Positions 33,306-42,418 of a stretch of 47,134 nt of DNA are shown here, piece after piece (position 1 is the first letter of the stretch; every line of letters starts with the position of its first letter). Below the pieces are notes generated by a model that saw nothing but the letters and a program-made list of their open reading frames with translations, was not told where the DNA came from and did no database searches. Source of the DNA: JBCCGI01 sp039029355. GTDB lineage: Bacteria; Planctomycetota; UBA1135; GCA-002686595. The position numbers and the translations under genes are program-made. The DNA lies in contig JBCCGI010000063.1 in assembly GCA_039029355.1 (NCBI GenBank), positions 1 to 47,134 on the forward strand, given 5' to 3'.

Positions 33306-34222
33306 GCGACGACAAGCTGCGCGCGCTGCTGAAGGCGCTGACGGGCGACCGCTTCGAGGAGGCCGGCGCCGTGCTCGCGGCGGGGTTCGACGTCGACACG
33401 CCCGGGCCGCGCGACGTGACGGCGCTCTACGCGGTGCTCGACGCCGCGTTCACGCCGGAGCGGCTCGCGTGGCTGCTCGCGCGCGGCGCGGACGCCGGCC
33501 GTCCCGCGGGTCCCCACGGCGAGGCCGCGGTCCACGTCGCCGCCCGCCGCCGCCGCGTCGACGCGGTCCATGCGCTCGCGGCCCATGGCGTCGACCTCGA
33601 CGCGCGCAACCGCGGCCGCAAGAGCGCCTACCAGCACGCCGTGCGGCGCGGCTTCGACGACGTGGCCGAGGCCCTGGCCGGGCACGGCTGCGACCGCGCG
33701 CTCGACGCCGGCGACCGCTTCGCCGTGCACATGAACGCGGGCGAGCTGGACGCGGCGCGCGCGCTCGCTGCCGAGGGCGCGATCGTCGACCCGGCGAACC
33801 CCGAGGAGACGCGGCTCCTGCCGGACCTCGCCGGGCGCTTCGACGTGGTCGAGGCGGTCGAGCTGCTGCTCGACCTCGGCTTTCCGGTGGACGCGCGCGG
33901 ACTCGACGGCGGAACGTCGCTGCACGTGGCCGGCTGGTTCGCGCAGCCGGAGGTGATCGACCTCCTGCTCCCGCGCGGGGCCGCGCTGGAGCTTCTGTGC
34001 GAGGAGCACCGCTTCACGCCGCTGGGCTGGGTCACGCACGGCTCGCGCTACTCGGGCGGCGCGGCGGCGCGCAACGCGGAGTACGGCCGCTGCGCCCAGG
34101 CGCTGCTCGACGCCGGCGCGTCGCTGGTCCACCCCGACCGCCCCGACGACCTCAGCGGCGCCTGGCTGCTGCGCGACGCGCAGGGCGAGGTGAAGCGGCG
34201 GATCGAAGAGCGGCTCAGCTGA
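33302..34222 (+). CDS. Ankyrin-repeat protein
   Basis: 306 residues from TTG 33302, overlapping the oxidoreductase stop. About six ankyrin-type helix-turn-helix units are seen: ALYAVLDAAFTPERLAWLLA, AVHVAARRRRVDAVHALAAHG, YQHAVRRGFDDVAEALAGHG, VHMNAGELDAARALAAEGA, SLHVAGWFAQPEVIDLLL and a last unit near 250-290. No signal peptide or enzyme domain is seen, so it is a cytoplasmic protein-interaction scaffold. It overlaps the convergent acyltransferase gene by 8 bp. Coupling to the exported oxidoreductase is unexplained. Confidence 0.88.
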   Translation: MSDDKLRALLKALTGDRFEEAGAVLAAGFDVDTPGPRDVTALYAVLDAAFTPERLAWLLARGADAGRPAGPHGEAAVHVAARRRRVDAVHALAAHGVDLDARNRGRKSAYQHAVRRGFDDVAEALAGHGCDRALDAGDRFAVHMNAGELDAARALAAEGAIVDPANPEETRLLPDLAGRFDVVEAVELLLDLGFPVDARGLDGGTSLHVAGWFAQPEVIDLLLPRGAALELLCEEHRFTPLGWVTHGSRYSGGAAARNAEYGRCAQALLDAGASLVHPDRPDDLSGAWLLRDAQGEVKRRIEERLS

Positions 34223-34919
34223 GCGCGGCGAGCGCGCGGTCGAGCTCCGCCCGCGCCCGCTCGAGGTCGTCCGGCGGCAGCTCGCGGTCGACCGGTTGCA
34301 GCGCGCCCACGCGCACCGTCACGCGCGCAAATGGCAGCGGCACGCGCAGCCGGTCCCAGGTCGGGAGCGGCAGCGCCGGCGAGCAAGCGAGCCCCAGCGG
34401 CGCGATCGGCGCGCCCGAGAGCTGCGCCAGCATCACCACGCCCGCCTTGGCCACGCGCGGCGGCCCGGTCGGGCCGTCGGGGACGACCACGGCCGAGATG
34501 CCGTCGCGCCGCACCGCCTTCTGCAGGTCGCGCAGCGCGCGCACGCCGGTGCGCGTGGCCGAGCCGCGCACGACGGCGAAGCCCCAGCGCGCGGCGATCT
34601 TGGCCGGCACCTCGCCGTCGAACGAGGGGCTGATCAGCCAGCCGGTCTTCAGCCCGCTCGCGTGCAGCCGGCGCAGGTAGCAGGTGCCGGCGACCAGCTG
34701 GTCGTGCCAGAAGCACGGCAGCACCGGGTCTCCGTTTGCGGCGGCGGAGCGCAGCGCCTCCTCCTCGCCTTCGACGCGCACCCGCAGCGTGGCGAAGAGC
34801 GCGCGCCCGAACAGCGCGAAGACCGGCGCCGCCACGGTATAGAGCGTCCGCCGCAGCGGCGTGTCGCGACGGCTGGTCGCCTTGGGACGGCCCGCGAAGA
34901 GCGAGCCGGGCTCAGCCAT
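34215..34919 (-). CDS. Lysophospholipid acyltransferase-like (DUF374)
   Basis: 234 residues from ATG 34919, overlapping the ACP gene by 8 bp. After an N-terminal hydrophobic stretch (TLYTVAAPVFALFGRALFA), the DUF374/LPLAT motifs are present: CFWHDQLVAG (acyltransferase block I with catalytic His), SPSFDGEVPAKIAARWGF, VRGSATRTGVRAL and VVPDGPTGPPRVAKAGV. This predicts transfer of an acyl group to a lipid at the cytoplasmic membrane. Together with the ACP and acyl-AMP ligase it makes a complete activate-carry-transfer set, suggesting a dedicated lipid modification. The acceptor is unknown. Confidence 0.85.
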   Translation of the reverse strand: MAEPGSLFAGRPKATSRRDTPLRRTLYTVAAPVFALFGRALFATLRVRVEGEEEALRSAAANGDPVLPCFWHDQLVAGTCYLRRLHASGLKTGWLISPSFDGEVPAKIAARWGFAVVRGSATRTGVRALRDLQKAVRRDGISAVVVPDGPTGPPRVAKAGVVMLAQLSGAPIAPLGLACSPALPLPTWDRLRVPLPFARVTVRVGALQPVDRELPPDDLERARAELDRALAALS

Positions 34920-35148
34920 ACGTCTCGGCGAGACGCAGCAGGTCGGCCACGGTCGACAGCCCCGAGGCGGCGTCGTCCGGGATCTCGACGTCGAAGCGCT
35001 CCTCGAGCTCGACGAGCAGGCGCACCGCCTTGGGCGAGTCCAGCCCGAGGTCGGCGACCAGGTCCTGGTCGTCGGTGATCGCGTCGCGCTCGTGTCCGCT
35101 GACGAGGGCGAGCACTTCGAGAACGGTATCGCGGCGGTCGGCGGTCAT
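34912..35148 (-). CDS. Acyl carrier protein
   Basis: 78 residues from ATG 35148, with a four-base overlap (ATGA) with the ligase stop. DLVADLGLDSPKAVRLLVEL contains the phosphopantetheine attachment serine (Ser38) in the DS motif, and EERFDVEIPDD is the typical third helix. The size and acidity are normal for a stand-alone ACP. It differs from the housekeeping ACP signature (DSLDTVE), so it probably serves only this cluster: loaded by the adjacent acyl-AMP ligase and used by the adjacent acyltransferase. Confidence 0.92.
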   Translation of the reverse strand: MTADRRDTVLEVLALVSGHERDAITDDQDLVADLGLDSPKAVRLLVELEERFDVEIPDDAASGLSTVADLLRLAETYG

Positions 35149-36878
35149 TCACTCATCTCCGATTCGAGGCGTTCGAGCTCTCCCGTGGCGTAGCGCCGCG
35201 CCAGCTCGCGGCGCTGGACCTTGCCCGAGGTGGTCTTCGGCAGCCGCCCGCGGCGTACGAAGACGCAGTCGGCGAGCGGGATGCCGAGCGCGCGTCCCAC
35301 ATCGACGCGGACCTCGCGCTCGATCTTCCCGAGCACGGCGGCGTCCGTCTCGCCGGTTTCGATCACGACGACGGCCTTCTCGCCCTCGGCGGCGCTCGCG
35401 TCCGCACCCGCCGGCACCGTCGAGAAGGCGCCGGCGCGGGTGACGCCGCCGCCGCCCGAGGCGGACTCGGCCAGCCACTCCAGCTCGTGCGGCATCAGGT
35501 TCTGGCCGTTGACCAGCAGGATGTCCTTGGTGCGGCCGGCGAGATAGAGCTCGCCCGCCCGGAGGAAGCCGAGGTCGCCGGTGCGCAGCCAGCCGCCCCC
35601 GAGCGCCGCGGCGGTCTCCTCGGGGTCGTTGTGGTACCCGAGGAAGACCCCCGGGCCCTTGACGCGTACCTCGCCGACGGCGCCCTCGGGGACCGGCGAT
35701 CCGTCGGGCGCGACCACCGCGACCTCGGTGTCGAGCACGGGCGCGCCCAGGCACGCGGTCTCGCGCGGCCCCGCGGCGTCGTGCGCGCCTCCGGCGGGGA
35801 CCGGCGCGGTGCGCAGCCCCTCGCCGCGGGTGTCGAAGGTGACCGCGAGCGTGCCCTCGGCCAGCCCGTAGCACGGCCGGAAGGCGGTCGCGTCGAAGCC
35901 GAGCGACCCGAAGCGCTCGGCGAAGGCGTGCAGGGTCTCGGGCCGGATCATCTCGGCGCCGCAGAGCGCCGCGCGCCAGCCGGACAGGTCGACGCCGGCG
36001 AGGCCCGGGGCCTCGAGGCGCTCGACGCAGGTCTGGTAGGCGAAGTTCGGCGCGGCGCTGACCGTCAGCTCGGCGGCGCCGAGGTTCTGCAGCCAGGTCT
36101 GCGGCCGGCCGAGGAACGTACGCGGGGCCGAGAGCCAGAGCTCGGCGCCGACCGCGAGCGACGACAGCAGGAGGCCGACCAGGCCCATGTCGTGGTGCAG
36201 CGGGAGCCAGCTGACGCAGCTCGCGCGGCCCTCGCGCAGCCCGGCCGCGAGGCGCCGGTCGCAGGCCGCCACGGCGGCGATCATCGCGCGCGGGTTGTGG
36301 GCCGCGCCGGCGTGCGAGATCCGCACCGCGCGCGGCACGCCGGTCGATCCGCTCGTCAGCTGCAGGAAGGCGACGTCGTCCGGGTCGCGCGGCGCGTCCG
36401 AGATCGGGCGCGGCGCGAGGGCGGCGACGTCGCTCGGGTCGACGATGGCGTCGGCGAAGGCGTCGAGCCCCTGGGCGCGCGCCGTCTCGGCCAGTGCGGG
36501 GGCCGCGACCACGCGGCGGCCGCCCAGCCGCTCGAAGACCGCGGCGAGCCGGCGCAGCACCAGGTCGTTCGCGCCCATGCCGCCCGGCGGCGCCGCCGCG
36601 ACCGGAAGCGCGCCGGCCAGCACCGCGCCGAACCACAGCTCGAGGAACTCGAAGCCCGTTCCGAGGCCTAAGAGGACCGGCTCTCCCGGCTCGACGCCCA
36701 GGGCGACGAGCCGCCCGGCGGCGTCCTCGGCGTCGCGCAGGAAGTCCGCCCAGGGCCGCGGCTCGCCGCGCCGGCCGCGCCCGTCGAGGAGCCCGATCGT
36801 CTTCGCGTGCGCGGGCGCGCAGGCGCGGCGCAACAGGTCGGGGAGCGTGGTCGGCGGGCTCTCTTCGAGGAGGTGCAC
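35145..36878 (-). CDS. Fatty acyl-AMP ligase (FAAL-like)
   Basis: 577 residues from GTG 36878. A longer frame exists but reads through tRNA-Pro, so it is rejected. The adenylation motifs are complete: FLQLTSGSTGVPRAV (171-185), SWLPLHHDMGLVG, YGLAEGTLAVTF, WLRTGDLGFLRAGELYLAGR with KDILLVNGQNLMPHELE, and LPKTTSGKVQRR, whose lysine (about 553) is the C-terminal catalytic one. The SWLPLHHDMG form and the overall order resemble FAAL enzymes, which make acyl-adenylates and pass them to an ACP rather than to CoA. It is first in an overlapping three-gene operon with ACP and acyltransferase. Confidence 0.87.
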   Translation of the reverse strand: MHLLEESPPTTLPDLLRRACAPAHAKTIGLLDGRGRRGEPRPWADFLRDAEDAAGRLVALGVEPGEPVLLGLGTGFEFLELWFGAVLAGALPVAAAPPGGMGANDLVLRRLAAVFERLGGRRVVAAPALAETARAQGLDAFADAIVDPSDVAALAPRPISDAPRDPDDVAFLQLTSGSTGVPRAVRISHAGAAHNPRAMIAAVAACDRRLAAGLREGRASCVSWLPLHHDMGLVGLLLSSLAVGAELWLSAPRTFLGRPQTWLQNLGAAELTVSAAPNFAYQTCVERLEAPGLAGVDLSGWRAALCGAEMIRPETLHAFAERFGSLGFDATAFRPCYGLAEGTLAVTFDTRGEGLRTAPVPAGGAHDAAGPRETACLGAPVLDTEVAVVAPDGSPVPEGAVGEVRVKGPGVFLGYHNDPEETAAALGGGWLRTGDLGFLRAGELYLAGRTKDILLVNGQNLMPHELEWLAESASGGGGVTRAGAFSTVPAGADASAAEGEKAVVVIETGETDAAVLGKIEREVRVDVGRALGIPLADCVFVRRGRLPKTTSGKVQRRELARRYATGELERLESEMSE

Positions 36879-36930
36879 GGGCGGGGCGGGTCGGCCGGCG
36901 GCCGGTTGAGGTGGGGCGGGGCGGTTGGGA

Positions 36931-37006
36931 TGGTCGGGGAGATGGGATTCGAACCCACGACTCGTAGCACCCAAAGCTACGCCTCTACCAGCTGAGGTAC
37001 TCCCCG
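36931..37006 (-). tRNA. tRNA-Pro (anticodon TGG)
   Basis: Minus strand: acceptor CGGGGAG pairs with CTCCCCG; discriminator A; CCA is encoded (36931-36933). The C1-G72 pair is the usual bacterial tRNA-Pro identity feature. The D-arm is CCTCAGCTGGTAGAGG. The anticodon stem GTAGC/GCTAC holds the loop TTTGGGT, anticodon TGG. The T-arm is GTGGGTTCGAATCCCAT. It lies 52 bp upstream of the acyl-AMP ligase start. Confidence 0.95.
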
Positions 37007-37161
37007 AAGCCTGCAAGCGTACCGGATGCGTGCGGGAGGCCCAACTTCCGTGGACCCCTCGGGCGCCAGGGGCCGCCATCGGGCCCGCGCGCCTCGAACG
37101 CCGCGGGGGTTGTCGCTATCCTGGGGCCTTCGTTCTCCCTCGTCTCCCTAGCTCTCTCACC

Positions 37162-38520
<1,359 letters not shown>

Positions 38521-38521
38521 G

Positions 38522-39271
38522 CTGCCCTCGCTCGCGGTCGTCGTCCCGGCTCTGAACGAGGCCCGGACGCTGCCACGGCTCCTGGAGTCGCTCGGCTGGG
38601 CCGCCGACGGATCGGCCCGCCCCGCCGGCGACGAGGACGCCGTCGAGCCCCCGATCGTGGTCGACGGCGGCAGCGCCGACGGCACGCCCGACGTGGCCGA
38701 GCGCCACGGCGCGCGGGTGCTGCGCACGGCCCGCGGGCGCGGCCTGCAGCTCGCGGCCGGAGCGCGCGTGGCGGAGAGCGCCGAGCTCCTGCTCTTCCTG
38801 CACGCCGACACGCACGTCGCACCCGGCTCGATCGGCGCGGTGCGTCGGGCCTTTCGGCGGCCCGACCTGGTCGCGACGGGCATGGTGCAGCGCATCGAGG
38901 CCGAGGAGCGCATCTACCGCTGGATCGAGGGCGCCGCCAACCGGCGCGTCTCGCTGGGGTGGATCTACGGGGACTCCGGGCTCGCGGTGCGGCGCTCGGC
39001 CTACGAGGAGGTGGGCGGCTTCCGCGAGGAGCCTCTCTTCGAGGATCTGGACCTCTCGCGCCGGCTGCGGCGCCGGGGGCCGGTCGCCCTGGTCGAGGGG
39101 GCGCGGCTCTACGTCTCCGCCCGCCGCTGGCGCGAGGAAGGCGCGGTGCGCCGGTCGGTGCGCAACTGGCTTCTGACCGCGGCCTGGGGGCTCGGGGTTG
39201 CACCGGCGCGCTTGGAACGCTTTTATCGTCCTCGCACCGGCGGCGCGCGCGCCCCGGGGCCGACGGCATGA
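38522..39271 (+). CDS. Family 2 glycosyltransferase (TIGR04283-like), unorthodox start
   Basis: LPSLAVVVPALNEARTLPRL, VVDGGSADGT, LFLHADTHV, GWIYGDSGLAVRRSAYEEVGG and FEDLDLSRRLRRRG are GT2 signatures in the order seen in the TIGR04283 group. The visible sense starts at 38522 (249 residues), but no ATG, GTG or TTG is in frame there: only CTG codons (38507, 38522), with the first ordinary start at GTG 38657, which would cut off the nucleotide-binding strand. The G7 run at 38496-38502 is a possible indel site. The gene couples to fur by an ATGA overlap. It probably transfers a sugar to a lipid or small acceptor. Confidence 0.8.
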   Translation: MPSLAVVVPALNEARTLPRLLESLGWAADGSARPAGDEDAVEPPIVVDGGSADGTPDVAERHGARVLRTARGRGLQLAAGARVAESAELLLFLHADTHVAPGSIGAVRRAFRRPDLVATGMVQRIEAEERIYRWIEGAANRRVSLGWIYGDSGLAVRRSAYEEVGGFREEPLFEDLDLSRRLRRRGPVALVEGARLYVSARRWREEGAVRRSVRNWLLTAAWGLGVAPARLERFYRPRTGGARAPGPTA

Positions 39272-39720
39272 ACCGAGCGAAGATCCGCAAGTCCTTCGAG
39301 GAGTTCCTGAAGGAGCGCAAGCTGAGGATGACGCCCCAGCGGCTGGCGATCTTCGAGCGCGCCTTCGACACCCACCAGCACTTCACCGCGGAGGACCTCT
39401 ACGAGTGGCTCCGCGAAGAGGACGGTGCGGTCTCCCGCGCGACGGTCTACCGCACGCTCAGCGTGCTCGTCGAAGGGGGCTTTCTCGAGTCCCTCGACGT
39501 CGGCAAGGGCGAGCTGCGCTACGAGCACGTGCTCGGGCACCGGCACCACGACCACATGGTGTGCCTGAGCTGCGGCAAGATCGAAGAGTTTTACGACGAG
39601 CGGATCGAGCGGCTCCAGGAGGAGGCCAGCTCCCAAAAGGGCTTCCGGATGGTCTCCCACAACCTGCGCCTTTTCGGCTACTGCCGCACCTGCTCACGGC
39701 GCCGCGACGCGGCCAGCTAG
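39268..39720 (+). CDS. Fur-family metal-responsive regulator
   Basis: 150 residues from ATG 39268, overlapping the glycosyltransferase stop by four bases. MTPQRLAIFERAF and SRATVYRTLSVLVEGGFLE form the winged helix. HRHHDHMVCLSCGKIEEFYD holds the metal-sensing histidines (91, 93, 94, 96) and Cys99/Cys102; CRTC (Cys139/Cys142) completes the structural zinc site. It resembles Fur itself more than Zur or PerR, but the metal cannot be fixed from sequence. It would repress iron or zinc uptake genes as a dimer, and could act on the TonB receptor elsewhere in this window. I found no clear Fur box there. Confidence 0.92.
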   Translation: MNRAKIRKSFEEFLKERKLRMTPQRLAIFERAFDTHQHFTAEDLYEWLREEDGAVSRATVYRTLSVLVEGGFLESLDVGKGELRYEHVLGHRHHDHMVCLSCGKIEEFYDERIERLQEEASSQKGFRMVSHNLRLFGYCRTCSRRRDAAS

Positions 39721-39858
39721 CGGCCCGCCGGCCGCCCTCCGGGATCCTCTAGAGGCGTCCGAATTGGGCGCTAGGCGCCTCCCTCAGCCCTGGGCGGGGA
39801 TTCCCTAGTCACGGTTTTCCCCGGCGGAAGGGAGTATCCTTCGACGTTGTCAGGAGGG

Positions 39859-40536
39859 ATGTCCACACCCAGCGAGAGAGACCGAGCTCGGTTGGAGGAG
39901 CGCCGCGACTACCTCGGGACGCTGCTCCACGCGCTCAACCAGCCGCTGACCGCGATCGCGAACTATCTGGAGGGGGGGCGAGCTCATCTCAGCTCCGACT
40001 CCGATCCGTTCGTACGCGAGGCGGTCGAGGCGGCCTGCGGCGAGAGCCGGCGTGCCGTGCTCATCGCCCGTGAGCTGACCGAGACCCTCGGGCGCCGCGC
40101 GCCCGACCGGGCGCCGGCTCACGAGCTCGCTCCGGACCTCGACGCGGTGGCGCGCCAGCTGTCGTCGCGTGTTGGTTTGAACGTTCGGCTCGAGGCCGAC
40201 CGTTCGCTCGATGTGGTACGTGGCTCGTCCTTCGCCTTTCGTCGGTCCCTCGAGCTCTTGGCCTCCCGTGCGCTGGACGCGTTCGGATCGGGGCCTGAGC
40301 ACGACCTCCACGCGTCGCTTCGAAGTCTTCCCGATGAGGGCGGCGCGCGCGTCGAGCTACGGCTCGAGGGCAAGGGGCTGGACCCCCAGGCGGTGGAGCG
40401 GTTCGCGCGCAGCTGCGACGGCGATCCGGTCGCAGCACTCGCGCTCTCCGCTCTCGCAGATCATGGCGGCCGGGTAGACCTTGACGCAGTCGAGGGCCCA
40501 TCCCTTCGAATCCGGATCCGACTTCTCTCGGCATGA
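39859..40536 (+). CDS. FixL-like sensor with degenerate kinase domain
   Basis: 225 residues from ATG 39859; AGGAGG (39852-39857) is very close to it, so TTG 39847 is an alternative. LLHALNQPLTAIANYLEGGR (22-41) matches the FixL dimerisation/phosphoacceptor box with His24 kept, but the catalytic acid that follows His is Ala25. The ATPase domain is degraded: the N-box reads LLASRALDAF without its Asn, the G1 region reads LRLEGKGLD instead of D-x-G-x-G, and the G2 region reads AALALSALADHGGRV without the glycines. No PAS or membrane input domain is present. It is coupled to the FixJ-like gene by a four-base overlap and is probably a non-catalytic partner. Confidence 0.78.
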   Translation: MSTPSERDRARLEERRDYLGTLLHALNQPLTAIANYLEGGRAHLSSDSDPFVREAVEAACGESRRAVLIARELTETLGRRAPDRAPAHELAPDLDAVARQLSSRVGLNVRLEADRSLDVVRGSSFAFRRSLELLASRALDAFGSGPEHDLHASLRSLPDEGGARVELRLEGKGLDPQAVERFARSCDGDPVAALALSALADHGGRVDLDAVEGPSLRIRIRLLSA

Positions 40537-41153
40537 CTCGTCCTACCGTGTACGTCGTCGACGACGACGAGGCTGTGCGCCATTCCCTTGAATTCTGGCT
40601 GCGTTCGCTCGAGCTGGACGTCCACGGCTTCCCCAGCGGGGAGGCCTTCTTGTCCCAAGCCGACATCGTCACGCCGTCCTGCCTCGTCGTCGACCTGCGC
40701 ATGCCGGACATGACGGGCCTGGAGCTCCAGGAGCGCCTCAACTCCGAAGGCATCCGTGTGCCGGTGATCTTCCTCACCGGCCACGGCACGATCCCGCAAG
40801 CCGTGCAGGCCATGTCGCGTGGGGCGATCGACTTCCTCGAGAAGCCCTACGAGAAGGAGGTCCTGTACGACCGCATCCAAAAGGCCATCGCCAAGGACGA
40901 GCGCGAGAGCTTCGACGCCCAGCGGCTCGACGAGCTGCGCGAGCGCCGCGCCGGCCTCACCCAGCGCCAGCTCGAGGTGCTCGAGCGGGTGGTCGAGGGC
41001 AAGGCCAACAAGGTGATCGCGATCGAGCTCGGGCTGTCGGAGAAGACCATCGAGCTCCACCGGGCCAAGATGATGCGGCGCATGGGCGCCGACTCGCTGG
41101 CCGAGCTGGTGAAGATGTGGGTGGCCCTGCAGCAGGGCAACGGGGTGGCGTAG
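40533..41153 (+). CDS. FixJ-like response regulator (LuxR output)
   Basis: 206 residues from ATG 40533. The receiver domain is intact: acidic pocket VVDDDE (Asp10-12), phosphoacceptor Asp54 in CLVVDLRMPDMTG, Thr82 in FLTGHG and Lys104 in EKPYEK. Residues about 138-200 are a LuxR/GerE helix-turn-helix: LTQRQLEVLERVVEGKANK, VIAIELGLSEKTIELHRAKM. The receiver predicts phosphorylation-driven dimerisation and activation of target promoters. As the adjacent kinase looks inactive, phosphate may come from another kinase or acetyl phosphate. A hairpin follows the stop. Confidence 0.95.
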   Translation: MTRPTVYVVDDDEAVRHSLEFWLRSLELDVHGFPSGEAFLSQADIVTPSCLVVDLRMPDMTGLELQERLNSEGIRVPVIFLTGHGTIPQAVQAMSRGAIDFLEKPYEKEVLYDRIQKAIAKDERESFDAQRLDELRERRAGLTQRQLEVLERVVEGKANKVIAIELGLSEKTIELHRAKMMRRMGADSLAELVKMWVALQQGNGVA

Positions 41154-41168
41154 AGCCACCCCTCTCCG

Positions 41169-41193
41169 CCCGGGCCGTGGAGAGCGGCCCGGG
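41169..41193 (+). terminator. Hairpin after the FixJ-like gene
   Basis: CCCGGGCCG (41169-41177) pairs perfectly with CGGCCCGGG (41185-41193) around a 7-base loop, 15 bases past the stop. An outer GCCAC/GTGGC pair extends it. There is no T tract. Confidence 0.55.
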
Positions 41194-41204
41194 AGCGTGG
41201 CACG

Positions 41205-41316
41205 TTGACCTTCCCGGTGGCGCAACACCGGGGAGGCGGTGGATACGCATGGCCCGAGCGCCTCAGGAGCAACGGGAGGTCTTCCTCCCGCACAGCGGTT
41301 CGTAGGGGAAGGTCGA
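41205..41316 (+). ncRNA. Candidate multibranched structured RNA upstream of hflK
   Basis: GACCTTCCC (41207-41215) pairs exactly with GGGAAGGTC (41306-41314), extendable to about 11 bp. Inside are three hairpins: GGTG/CACC (41216-41229, with CCGG flanks), GAGGCG/CGCCTC (41233-41264) and CGGGAGG/CCTCCCG with a TCTT loop (41273-41290). The result is a closed four-way junction of about 110 nt in the 272-bp gap before hflK. It may be a 5' leader element. It matches no riboswitch I know; in GC-rich DNA chance pairing is a real risk. Confidence 0.3.
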
Positions 41317-41425
41317 GGGCGACTGCGGGCTCCAAGCCGACCGATTGCAACGCCGTACCCAAGAGCGCGGGTCTTCCCCTCCCCCCGCCTTTCCATCCGG
41401 GCCGTGAACCCGCACTCTACCCGGC

Positions 41426-42418
41426 ATGACGAACCGAACTGTCGACCTGCGGGCGCTTCCGATGCCCGAGGCTCCCAACCCGCGCCTCGTCGTCGGCATC
41501 GTGGGGATCGTCCTCGCCGCGTTCACGGCCTGGACCACGATCTACACGGTCCCGGCCGAGTCGGAGGGGGTCGTGCTGCGCTTCGGGCGCTTCGTCCGCA
41601 CGGTCTCGCCGGGCCTGCACTTCCGGCTGCCGCTCGGCGTCGAGACGGTCGAGGTCGTGCCGGTGAAGCGCCAGCTCAAACAGGAGTTCGGCTTCGGGAC
41701 GGCCGGCACCCGCGACGCCTGGCAGTCGACCTCACCCAAGGAATGGGGCGACGAGAAGGCGATGGTGACCGGGGATCTGAACGCCGCGTTGGTCGAGTGG
41801 GTCGTGCAGTACCGGATCGTCCAGCCCGACCTCTACCTGTTCCGGGTGCGGAACGCCCCCGAGACCCTGCGCGATGCTTCCGAAAGCGTGATGCGCGAGG
41901 TCGTGGGCGATCGGACGGTCGACGAGGTGATCACGATCGGCCGCCAGGAGATCGAAGTGGACGCGCTCCTCAAGCTGCAGGAGCTGGTCAAGAGCTACGG
42001 GATGGGGCTGAAGATCGACCAGGTGCAGCTGAAGAACGTCAACCCGCCCGAGCGCGTGCAGGCGTCCTTCAACGAGGTGAACCAAGCGCAGCAGGAGCGC
42101 GAGCGGTCGATCAACATCGCCAACGGCGAGTACAACAAGGCCGTGCCGCGCGCGCGCGGCGAAGCCGAGCAGTCGGTCAGCGCGGCCGAGGGTTACGCGA
42201 AGAAGCGCGTCAACGAGGCGAAGGGCGACGTGGCCGCGTTCAACGCGCAGCTCGCGGAGTACGTGAAGGCGCCGGACGTCACGCGCCAGCGGCTGTACCT
42301 GGAGACGATGGCGGAGGTCCTGCCGCGGGTGCGGGGCAAGGTGATCCTCGACGACGCGGCGACGGGGGGCATCCTGCCCTTTTTCGACCTCGGCCAGCAG
42401 ACCGGAGGTGTGAAATGA
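41426..42418 (+). CDS. hflK: HflK, membrane protease regulator (SPFH)
   Basis: 330 residues from ATG 41426. A single N-terminal helix (PRLVVGIVGIVLAAFTAWTT, about 19-38) is followed by the SPFH/band-7 domain: VPAESEGVVLRFGRFVRTVS, PGLHFRLPLG, LVEWVVQYRI, then ADAL-type coiled coil (NQAQQERERSINIANGEYNK). The order and length fit HflK, which with HflC forms a large cage around the FtsH protease and limits its access to membrane substrates. It is followed by hflC with an ATGA overlap. No ftsH is in the window. Confidence 0.9.
   Translation: MTNRTVDLRALPMPEAPNPRLVVGIVGIVLAAFTAWTTIYTVPAESEGVVLRFGRFVRTVSPGLHFRLPLGVETVEVVPVKRQLKQEFGFGTAGTRDAWQSTSPKEWGDEKAMVTGDLNAALVEWVVQYRIVQPDLYLFRVRNAPETLRDASESVMREVVGDRTVDEVITIGRQEIEVDALLKLQELVKSYGMGLKIDQVQLKNVNPPERVQASFNEVNQAQQERERSINIANGEYNKAVPRARGEAEQSVSAAEGYAKKRVNEAKGDVAAFNAQLAEYVKAPDVTRQRLYLETMAEVLPRVRGKVILDDAATGGILPFFDLGQQTGGVK

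Noticed and set aside
39721..39858. A terminator-like GGCGC/GCGCC hairpin and a possible -10 (TATCCT) before the FixL-like gene
   Set aside because: The stem is only five pairs and no -35 sits at a proper distance, so I do not call either.
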